Below, one piece after another: positions 11,521 through 16,274 of a DNA stretch of 24,490 nt. Source of the DNA: a virus; IMG/VR virus record IMGVR_UViG_3300040801_004395, positions 1-24,490 of that record. The stretch is one strand, 5' to 3'. Positions within the stretch are counted from its first letter, which is position 1; each line of letters begins with the position of its first letter. The translations under genes were made by a program, and so were the position numbers. The notes below the pieces were generated by a model. The model was not told where the DNA came from. It worked only from the letters and a program-made list of their open reading frames with translations, and did no database searches.

Positions 11521-11814
11521 TTAAGCTGCAACCTTAGTCTCAGCAACTACAGCCTTATAAGCTTTAATGATTTCCTCAGTTAACATCTCCTGTTGAATAG
11601 CACTGTCATACCAAAACAACTTGTAATACTGCTTATTCTTAGGATTTTTCTGGGACGGCGGCATTACCGATAATCCACTCTTATTATCCCAAATACTAAA
11701 TCCATTAACATGAATCATACCTCCAATAAAAACCTTAGCATAAGCTACTGGAGCTTTAGGGTTACTTGAACTACTCAACCGAATCGTTGTTTCTATATCT
11801 AATTTTCTTTCCAT
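11521..11814 (-). CDS. Divergent SpoVG-like protein, 97 aa
   Basis: Start ATG 11814 has AAAGGATTATAAA upstream; a GTG at 11856 is less likely. The core follows the SpoVG plan: a strand like AYAKVFIGGMIHVNGFSIWD aligns with the ASITL..EFVV..IRVI block, SGLSVMPPSQ aligns with NGLFVAMPSK, and a C-terminal helix (EMLTEEIIKAYKAVVAE) corresponds to the family's last helix. Identity to the two clear SpoVG proteins is low. It may have kept a nucleic-acid-binding role; that is inference from fold-level similarity. Confidence 0.6.
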   Translation of the reverse strand: MERKLDIETTIRLSSSSNPKAPVAYAKVFIGGMIHVNGFSIWDNKSGLSVMPPSQKNPKNKQYYKLFWYDSAIQQEMLTEEIIKAYKAVVAETKVAA

Positions 11815-11852
11815 TTTATAATCCTTTTGTTGAATGTAATGAAGGAAGCCCT

Positions 11853-12077
11853 TCACACTTGAAGGGGTTCCGTAAAGGAATTCATAGCACTTACTCCGTT
11901 AAGAACAACCCTAAATTCAGGATGACTTACCAAAGACTTAACACTCGTAACTCCCAAAATACCAAAGACTTCTAAACACTCAGAACACCCCAACGGAGCG
12001 GCGGCAAGAGCTTTGCATACCTTTACCATCTCATAACTCTCTACAAGACCTAAATACTCTCCATTAACTAAAAACAT
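11853..12077 (-). CDS. Hypothetical protein, 74 aa
   Basis: AAAGGAATAAGTGAT precedes ATG 12077. The protein is small and non-polar with four cysteines (two as CSEC at 30-33), ending in EPLQV. Short strands (MFLVNGEYLGLV) and a helix (MVKVCKALAAAPLG) are likely. It ends 39 nt before the SpoVG-like start at 11814. Not recognised. Confidence 0.58.
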   Translation of the reverse strand: MFLVNGEYLGLVESYEMVKVCKALAAAPLGCSECLEVFGILGVTSVKSLVSHPEFRVVLNGVSAMNSFTEPLQV

Positions 12078-12202
12078 ATCACTTATTCCTTTCTCTTAAA
12101 AAACAACTAATAATCGTTAATTTTCCTAACAACTAAATTCTTCCCAAAAAACCGACTGTTAAATAACAAAATCACTATCTCTACAAACAAATAAATATCC
12201 AA

Positions 12203-12289
12203 TTAATCTATTTGTAAGAAAATGAGTACTGTCATGGCCGCTGATAATGCTAAAAACATTATTAACGTGACAAGCTCATGCCACTTCAT
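12203..12289 (-). CDS. Tiny membrane protein, 28 aa
   Basis: GAAAGGAGTTAGT before ATG 12289 is an excellent SD. The frame encodes MKWHELVTLIMFLALSAAMT plus VLIFLQID, essentially one transmembrane segment. It sits after the terminator-like hairpin at 12340-12368 in a gap of about 350 nt that otherwise holds only repeats. Size and hydrophobicity fit a small membrane regulator or toxin-like peptide, but nothing identifies its role. Confidence 0.55.
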   Translation of the reverse strand: MKWHELVTLIMFLALSAAMTVLIFLQID

Positions 12290-12303
12290 ACTAACTCCTT
12301 TCA

Positions 12304-12407
12304 TTAAAGTTACACTACAAAAACCATTGATTTTTGATTAAAAAGGGAACATGGTGTCTCATATTCCCGAGGATGTAAAAAAGGTGTATTTTAAGATTAC
12401 ACTACAA
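12304..12407 (-). repeat. Two 17-nt direct repeats around a terminator
   Basis: Copies at 12304-12320 and 12391-12407 read, on the minus strand, TTGTAGTGTAA followed by YYTTAA, matching at 15 of 17 positions. One lies before and one after the hairpin at 12340-12368. They may be regulator or promoter elements for the 28-aa membrane gene. Confidence 0.45.
12340..12368 (-). terminator. Rho-independent terminator
   Basis: On the minus strand GGGAATATG, loop AGACAC, CATGTTCCC (9 bp with one G-U), then TTTTT. It would end the transcript of the SpoVG-like gene at 12428-12751. Confidence 0.7.
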
Positions 12408-12427
12408 GATGTTGATTTTAGGCTAAA

Positions 12428-12751
12428 TTAAGCAGTTAGACCCAATATCTCTTGTTGTAGCTCATCCATCTCTTCTTTGTCGAACGCAGCTCCTTTGAGC
12501 TCTGGAAGTTCTAAGAACTGGCTTACAATAAACTCTCTAAAATTCCTGTAAGCTGATTTGTTTGTAAATTCGAAATAGGTGTAATACCTTCCATCAGATC
12601 CTTTGTAGCCTGGCATCTGGACGTTAATCTCTCCATCATTGTTCCAGATCTTAATACCTGAAACTTTGTAACCTAAGTCGCTCTCGAAGCTGCAAAAGGA
12701 CATTAGTTTGTCTTGTGGACGTACTCTGTTGAATGAAAGATTTGTTATCAT
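12428..12751 (-). CDS. Divergent SpoVG-like protein, 107 aa
   Basis: AAAGGAGATAAACC precedes ATG 12751. Residues 1-70 follow the SpoVG order: ITNLSFNRVRPQDKLMSFCS, then a strand GYKVSGIKIWNNDGEINVQM aligning with the EFVV..IRVIDG..GLFVAMP block, then YYTYFEF and a helix with R-x-F. The family's conserved glycine-leucine-phenylalanine is altered. An acidic C-terminal extension (FDKEEMDELQQEILGL) is added. It is the fourth SpoVG-like protein in the window and has its own terminator. Confidence 0.55.
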   Translation of the reverse strand: MITNLSFNRVRPQDKLMSFCSFESDLGYKVSGIKIWNNDGEINVQMPGYKGSDGRYYTYFEFTNKSAYRNFREFIVSQFLELPELKGAAFDKEEMDELQQEILGLTA

Positions 12752-12775
12752 GGTTTATCTCCTTTGATTTAAATG

Positions 12776-12807
12776 AATGAAGGCATTTTCCCTTCAATAA
12801 AGAAGGG
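12776..12807 (-). promoter_or_regulatory. Mutually exclusive hairpins in a leader
   Basis: On the minus strand CCCTTC (12807-12802), GAAGGG (12795-12790) and CCTTC (12780-12776) lie in series, so the middle arm can pair with either side. They sit 25-55 nt upstream of the start at 12751. This could be an attenuator-like switch or just one hairpin with a redundant arm. Confidence 0.35.
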
Positions 12808-13158
12808 ATAATGACTGATTGGATCAAAGAAGTTCAACTCATAAAAAAAAGAAATAAATCAATATCAATTAATATCTCTATCTCATAAACGCTAACCCAC
12901 CCTCCCTATTCCTTCTTTCTTAGGGGGGGGTATTCTATAGAGATAATAAAAAGGAATCTTACCCAAAGCCTATGTGGAGACGTCCACGTCATTTTTCTAC
13001 AAGACTAAATTTTTCTAGTCTAATAGCTTTATTTTTTTTTACGAGAGTTTTTTTTTGATTTTGAGTTAATGTAATAATGTGTTTCAAATTTTTTTTTTGT
13101 GGAATTTTTTTAGTTCCCATTATTGGTGTAGTTGTTTTTGTGTTTTATTAACAATTTC
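12808..13158. other. Gene-poor AT-rich gap with hairpins
   Basis: I see no convincing gene in these 351 nt. It contains an eight-G run (12923-12930), a GTGGA/TCCAC hairpin (12974-12987), an AGACTA/TAGTCT hairpin with T-runs (13002-13021), and long T tracts. The last hairpin could terminate the tRNA-Cys transcript on the minus strand or a plus-strand transcript. A 25-codon plus-strand frame from 12813 exists but is low-complexity. Confidence 0.5.
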
Positions 13159-13230
13159 AGTTCCAGGGGGGAGTTGCACCCCCGATAGAAGTTTTGCAGA
13201 CTTCGGCCTTAACTACTTAGCTACTGGAAC
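13159..13230 (-). tRNA. tRNA-Cys (GCA)
   Basis: Acceptor GTTCCAG/CTGGAAC (7 bp), TA at positions 8-9, a weak D-stem (GCT/GGC), anticodon arm GAAGT-CTGCAAA-ACTTC with anticodon GCA, variable TATC, T-arm GGGGG/CCCCC with loop TGCAACT (T54-T55 replaced by TG), discriminator T. CCA is not encoded. It is canonical in order, unlike the units at 1-477. Its first 18 nt overlap the 3' end of the upstream CDS, including that stop codon. Confidence 0.85.
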
Positions 13231-13776
13231 GACTGAGACGAGATTACAGTGTGAAACGAGTTGTGTTTCTTTGTAGATTTCTCTTTTTATAGCTTTACGA
13301 TGTTTTTCTCTGAGTTCTTTTTGTTTTTCTGATTGGTTTTTTAAGATTTTGTTCATCATCTCCTGGACCGATTGTGGTTCAACAAGGAGTTCAGTTTTTG
13401 GTTGGAATAGAAAGCAGTCCTCGAGAGATACCGTTTTATATTGGACGTACTGTGGCACTGTTTCTACTTGGTGAAAGTTACTGAGATCATGGATACTGAA
13501 CTCAAAATTTTTGGGAAATATCTGTTTAAATTCAATTCGCTGTATTCCAGCGTGCATGGGCCCTCCTTCAAAGAAGTCCATGACGTTTAGATTTATTTTC
13601 TGTGAGATAAGTGCGCACCCTAGAGTTCGGTGAGTCAGTGCGATTGAGATAGTTCTATATAAATCATCTTGATTTGTGTAGAGATCCCAACCGAACTGGC
13701 CGAGTTTATGTGTGTTGCTTGTAAATCCAGCGAAATAAATATTGATTGGTGGATTAATCAGTCGTGAATGTGCCAT
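13213..13776 (-). CDS. Hypothetical protein, 187 aa
   Basis: Start ATG 13776 overlaps the upstream coiled-coil gene by 23 nt. The N-terminal two-thirds is a mixed alpha/beta domain (PPINIYFAGFTSNTHKLGQF, TISIALTHRTLGCALIS, VMDFFEGGPMHAG). The C-terminus is a lysine-rich coiled coil (EMMNKILKNQSEKQKELREK). The stop lies inside tRNA-Cys. The gene product is not recognised; the domain layout suggests a binding domain with a basic tail. Confidence 0.62.
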   Translation of the reverse strand: MAHSRLINPPINIYFAGFTSNTHKLGQFGWDLYTNQDDLYRTISIALTHRTLGCALISQKINLNVMDFFEGGPMHAGIQRIEFKQIFPKNFEFSIHDLSNFHQVETVPQYVQYKTVSLEDCFLFQPKTELLVEPQSVQEMMNKILKNQSEKQKELREKHRKAIKREIYKETQLVSHCNLVSVVPVAK

Positions 13777-13945
13777 CTTCAATATCAGCCTCTAGGTCTT
13801 CGATTTCCCTTTCGATATTTTTGACGATCTTTTTGGCGGCTCTGAGTTCCTTCATTTTTGATTTAAGGACTTCTTTCGCTGCCTCGATTTCCTCGTCTTG
13901 CAGTTCATTTAAGACTGCTTCTTTAAGTTTTGATACTGCTGCCAT
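13754..13945 (-). CDS. Short coiled-coil protein, 63 aa
   Basis: GGAGGCCAATT before ATG 13945 is a strong SD. Nearly the whole protein is charged heptad-like helix (LKEAVLNELQDEEIEAAKEV, then LKSKMKELRAAKKIVKNIER) with an acidic end. It probably oligomerises. Its stop lies within the start region of the 187-aa gene, so the two are coupled. It is preceded by a promoter-like element at 14014-14043. Confidence 0.65.
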   Translation of the reverse strand: MAAVSKLKEAVLNELQDEEIEAAKEVLKSKMKELRAAKKIVKNIEREIEDLEADIEDGTFTTD

Positions 13946-14013
13946 AATTGGCCTCCATAGGTTAATGATTTTCAAGGTTGATACCTTTATGAACGTTCAT
14001 GATTCTAGTTTCC

Positions 14014-14043
14014 ATTATAGAATACCTTTTTTTTTAAACTCAA
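14014..14043 (-). promoter_or_regulatory. Sigma70-like promoter
   Basis: On the minus strand TTGAGT (14043-14038), an 18-nt spacer containing nine A residues, and a perfect TATAAT (14019-14014). It lies between the DUF6378 gene and the coiled-coil gene, correctly placed to drive the latter and the tRNA-Cys downstream. Confidence 0.55.
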
Positions 14044-14046
14044 TGA

Positions 14047-14340
14047 TCACTCACTTTTACATTTCCTTTCAATTTCAATTTTTTGTAGCAAATAAGCGTA
14101 TCCAGCGATATCGATGAGATTATCTTCTTTGAATCGGTATAGTTGTCTCGACTGTTTTAAAGCAATCATACATTGAATAACTTGCTCGGGAGTGACCGTC
14201 ACATCGAGTAGGGCACTCCAGAGCTTAGCTGTTCTTTCAAATTGAGGAAGTACATGGCCATAGTCTTTGGCCCTATCATTATTTACTATCGCTTCCGCTT
14301 TTTGCAGAATTGAAGAGGTCGGTTTGTTTTCGTTTACCAT
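14047..14340 (-). CDS. DUF6378-family protein, 97 aa
   Basis: The sequence matches the DUF6378 pattern common in phages: ILQKAEAIVNNDRAKDYG, FERTAKLWSALLD, TPEQVIQCMIALKQSRQLYR and DNLIDIAGYAYLL. The helical arrangement with conserved E, D and the D-N-x-x-D-I-A-G-Y block recalls all-alpha nucleotide pyrophosphohydrolases, but activity is not established. AGAGGATTACTTAA precedes ATG 14340, and the start overlaps the upstream gene by 62 nt, a long overlap. Confidence 0.8.
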   Translation of the reverse strand: MVNENKPTSSILQKAEAIVNNDRAKDYGHVLPQFERTAKLWSALLDVTVTPEQVIQCMIALKQSRQLYRFKEDNLIDIAGYAYLLQKIEIERKCKSE

Positions 14341-14782
14341 TTAAGTAATCCTCTGCTTTATTCATTAAGGTTTTGAGTTTTTTGATACAGTCATCGGTAT
14401 GTACACCTTTAAGATCAATCTCACAACCGTCAGGAAGTTTAGCATAAGGTTCAAATGGTTTATGTGGGGTGTTAAGATTAAGTGGGGTATGTGAATGAAG
14501 AAGAGTTTTTGATGCAGTGATCACGGCACCAGGAGTCTCATTATCGCCAGCATAGGAAAATGATACCCCTTTTACAGTAATCCTACTTAGATCTTCATTT
14601 GGCAGTTCGCAAAGTTTTTGGACTTCTTCGGCCAAATCTTCCATGGCTTTATAAAACTCGGGATCGGCTGCATCTGCCGTCTCGAGGCTATGACTATCTG
14701 GGTTGCCACTACCTCTAAAGTGTTCCCATTGGAGATTAATTTTTCCTTCTGAATTTATTTTAATTTTCTTGAATCGAATCAT
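14279..14782 (-). CDS. Hypothetical phage protein, 167 aa
   Basis: AAAGGATTAGCA precedes ATG 14782, so I shorten the 178-codon reading. The N-terminus is beta-rich (MIRFKKIKINSEGKINLQWE). A middle part reads SRITVKGVSFSYAGDNETPG and AVITASKTLLHSHTPLNLNT, and a helical C-terminus follows (DDCIKKLKTLMNKAEDYLNG). The beta-then-helix order with a GAVITA.K core is seen in uncharacterised phage proteins. I cannot give a family name. The 3' end overlaps the DUF6378 start by 62 nt. Confidence 0.65.
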   Translation of the reverse strand: MIRFKKIKINSEGKINLQWEHFRGSGNPDSHSLETADAADPEFYKAMEDLAEEVQKLCELPNEDLSRITVKGVSFSYAGDNETPGAVITASKTLLHSHTPLNLNTPHKPFEPYAKLPDGCEIDLKGVHTDDCIKKLKTLMNKAEDYLNGKRKQTDLFNSAKSGSDSK

Positions 14783-14942
14783 TGCTAATCCTTTTGGTTG
14801 AGATACTCCTAACATACTTTCTTACTATGCTTTTGTCATCTATAAAAATAAATTGATCTTTAACCGAATCATAGGCAACTTGATTCCTTGTAATGGACTG
14901 TGGATTTTTTGTGATGACGAATTCTGTTTTAAGTAATGTCAT
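14760..14942 (-). CDS. Hypothetical protein, 60 aa
   Basis: A small basic protein (MTLLKTEFVITKNPQSITRN, then FIFIDDKSIVRKYVRSISTK). It begins inside the last codons of the preceding gene (14-nt overlap) without a clear SD and ends within the start region of the 167-aa gene. Chained overlaps suggest coupled translation. No motif recognised. Confidence 0.5.
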   Translation of the reverse strand: MTLLKTEFVITKNPQSITRNQVAYDSVKDQFIFIDDKSIVRKYVRSISTKRISNDSIQEN

Positions 14943-15126
14943 TTTTATTTATTGGATCAGCAAATCCGTTTAAATGGTTTATGAGAGCTTGCTTCGCGGC
15001 TTCAAGGGCCCCGATTGTAGCAAAGACATCTCTGATGCTGTGATCGCTTTTGAGTATAGGGTGCTCATATCCAATTGCTTCATTGGATTCAAACACCCTT
15101 ACAAGTGTAAAACCTTCTCCTATCAA
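14929..15126 (-). CDS. Hypothetical protein, 65 aa
   Basis: The start is TTG at 15126, supported by AAAGGAG eight bases upstream and a 4-nt overlap (TTGA) with the 52-aa gene. The product reads MIGEGFTLVRVFESNEAIGY then helical SIRDVFATIGALEAAKQALI. No family recognised. Confidence 0.58.
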   Translation of the reverse strand: MIGEGFTLVRVFESNEAIGYEHPILKSDHSIRDVFATIGALEAAKQALINHLNGFADPINKNDIT

Positions 15127-15281
15127 GCTGTTTCTCCTTTCATTCCGTATTGCAATTCAAAAAGAACCCCCTCGAGTTCAACCAAGGCGTCTTCTTTTTG
15201 AGTACGGAACATACGTTGTTTGATCATAGCGATTACTCGCTGTTCGTATTGTTCAACACTTGAGTAAAGTTCTTGTTGCAT
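15123..15281 (-). CDS. Small helical protein, 52 aa
   Basis: AAGGAGGGGTT before ATG 15281 is the strongest SD in this region. The protein (MQQELYSSVEQYEQRVIAMI, KQRMFRTQKEDALVELEGVL, ending MKGETA) is predicted to be one or two charged helices. It is the first gene of the minus-strand block that follows the tRNA trio, so its promoter should lie within 15282-15378. Not recognised. Confidence 0.62.
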   Translation of the reverse strand: MQQELYSSVEQYEQRVIAMIKQRMFRTQKEDALVELEGVLFELQYGMKGETA

Positions 15282-15378
15282 AACCCCTCCTTGTGAGTTA
15301 TATTAATTACTCTTATGATAACATACTTTCTTAGTTTTTTCATGCAACAACCGTGTTAGGCGGTAATTAATCTTACAT

Positions 15379-15450
15379 GGCGGATTATAGTTCTGGTGAA
15401 CTAATGAGTCTCATAAACTCACGAGGTCGGTTCGATTCTGGCATCCGCTT
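15379..15450 (+). tRNA. tRNA-Met (CAT)
   Basis: Acceptor GGCGGAT/ATCCGCT, D-arm AGTTC/GAACT, anticodon arm TGAGT-CTCATAA-ACTCA with anticodon CAT, short variable CGAG, T-arm GTCGG/CTGGC with loop TTCGATT, discriminator T. CCA not encoded. Anticodon CAT could also be an Ile-decoding tRNA if modified (tRNA-Ile2) or an initiator; the T-A pair next to the loop and short variable loop do not settle it. Confidence 0.85.
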
Positions 15451-15453
15451 CTC

Positions 15454-15529
15454 CTGTCTATAGCTCAATTGGTAGAGTCCTTGGTTTGGGGCCAAGATGT
15501 TGCGTGTTCGAGTCGCGCTAGACAGACCA
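15454..15529 (+). tRNA. tRNA-Pro (TGG)
   Basis: Acceptor CTGTCTA/TAGACAG, TA, D-arm GCTC/GAGT, anticodon arm CTTGG-TTTGGGG-CCAAG (anticodon TGG), variable ATGTT, T-arm GCGTG/CGCGC, discriminator A and encoded CCA. Lies 3 nt after tRNA-Met. Confidence 0.92.
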
Positions 15530-15530
15530 T

Positions 15531-15603
15531 AGCAGGGTAGTTCAATTGGTGGAACATTTGGTTTTGATCCAAAAGGTTGTGGGTTCGATTCCCACCTCTG
15601 CTT
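15531..15603 (+). tRNA. tRNA-Gln (TTG)
   Basis: Acceptor AGCAGGG/CTCTGCT, TA, D-arm GTTC/GAAC, anticodon arm TTTGG-TTTTGAT-CCAAA (anticodon TTG), variable AGGTT, T-arm GTGGG/CCCAC with loop TTCGATT, discriminator T, no encoded CCA. It starts 1 nt after tRNA-Pro, so the three tRNAs form one transcript. Confidence 0.9.
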
Positions 15604-15606
15604 TGT

Positions 15607-15628
15607 GGTGTGGTTTCCCCCACCTTTT
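15607..15628 (+). terminator. Short terminator after the tRNA trio
   Basis: GGTG-T-GG pairs with CC-CACC around a 5-nt loop, followed by TTTT. It ends the tRNA transcript just before the convergent stop of the FmdB-like gene. Confidence 0.5.
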
Positions 15629-15792
15629 CATTCAACCAAAGGAATAATCTTCAACTGAGTTGGTGCACTTGTGAAATCTCTTTCCAGTTCACTGCCACAG
15701 TCACAATTAGGAGGATTGTTCCTATTACTCATTATAAGTAAATGTTCATGTTTCTTTCCACACTTTTTGCATTTAAAACAGTATATGGGCAT
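15628..15792 (-). CDS. FmdB-type zinc-ribbon protein, 54 aa
   Basis: Starting at ATG 15792 (AGGAAAGG upstream) the protein begins MPIYCFKCKKCGKKHEHLL, the FmdB family start (MPIY-x-x-x-C-x-x-CG). A second pair CDCG follows near residue 34, then the typical K/R-x-F-T/S-S-A-P end. FmdB ribbons are small zinc proteins of unproven regulatory role that phages often carry. The longer reading to 15897 lies inside the upstream gene in another frame and is rejected. The start overlaps the upstream stop as TAATG. Confidence 0.75.
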   Translation of the reverse strand: MPIYCFKCKKCGKKHEHLLIMSNRNNPPNCDCGSELERDFTSAPTQLKIIPLVE

Positions 15793-15998
15793 TAGTACGG
15801 CCTTTCCTGTCTGATAACATGCTCCCTCATCTCGCTCATGAGATCGAACTTCTTCATAGTCAATACCCCGATTACCTGGGAGTTCTCGAGCCCACAATCA
15901 TGGTACCTGGAAATCATATCATCCAGTTCGTCCGAGAATTGTTGGCTCACTGGTTTTCCATCTAAGTTCTGATCTTTATTTTCGTCTTCTTCTGACAT
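15792..15998 (-). CDS. Acidic hypothetical protein, 68 aa
   Basis: AAAAGGAGTTAT precedes ATG 15998. The N-terminus is acidic and unstructured (MSEEDENKDQNLDGKP); the rest is helical (FSDELDDMISRYHDCGLENS, MKKFDLMSEMREHVIRQE). It is coupled to the FmdB-like gene by a 1-nt overlap. It lies divergent to the XRE/terminase transcript and its leader starts right at the hairpin 16015-16051. Not recognised. Confidence 0.6.
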   Translation of the reverse strand: MSEEDENKDQNLDGKPVSQQFSDELDDMISRYHDCGLENSQVIGVLTMKKFDLMSEMREHVIRQERPY

Positions 15999-16106
15999 AT
16001 AACTCCTTTTTTTTATGGGGGGCCAATTTCACAAGAGAATTGGCCAACCATAAAAATCTCTTGATTTGTTCAGATAATATACTTACTTAGTAGTGGTAGT
16101 AGTATA
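15999..16106. promoter_or_regulatory. Divergent promoter region with an inverted repeat
   Basis: GGCCAATT (16021-16028) and AATTGGCC (16038-16045) form an 8-bp inverted repeat, extended by ATGG/CCAT, between two divergent genes. It has no proper T-run, so it may be an operator, possibly for the XRE protein encoded next to it. AT-rich blocks at 16074-16082 and TATAAT at 16103-16108 are possible -10 elements, but I cannot place a convincing -35. Confidence 0.45.
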
Positions 16107-16274
16107 ATGAATATCCGAACAGATTTAAAGCAGAAGATTAAGCAGGCAGGCATGACGGCGGCAGATGTGTCACGAGGAATCGGTATCAATTATGAAATGC
16201 TTAATAGGTATCTGAACGGTCGAGCAAACATGCCCAAATCAATTGAGGATCAAATAAATGTCTTCCTCGGTTGA
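16107..16274 (+). CDS. XRE-type DNA-binding protein, 55 aa
   Basis: ATG 16107 opens MNIRTDLKQKIKQAGMTAAD, followed by a clear Cro/C1 helix-turn-helix (MTAADVSRGIGINYEMLNRY then LNGRANMPKSIEDQINVFLG). It covers only the minimal HTH domain. The SD is poor. The last 17 nt overlap the start of the terminase large subunit, so its synthesis may be coupled with packaging gene expression. The inverted repeat at 16021-16045 upstream is a candidate binding site for self-regulation, by inference. Confidence 0.72.
   Translation: MNIRTDLKQKIKQAGMTAADVSRGIGINYEMLNRYLNGRANMPKSIEDQINVFLG

Noticed and set aside
12813-12890. Plus-strand 25-codon ORF with AAGGGATA upstream
   Set aside because: Low-complexity Ile/Ser/Asn/Lys tail, and its SD lies in the leader hairpin of the opposite gene.
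13990-14018. Possible 17-codon minus-strand ORF after the TATAAT box
   Set aside because: Its ATG overlaps the -10 element, so a transcript from that promoter would not contain the start.
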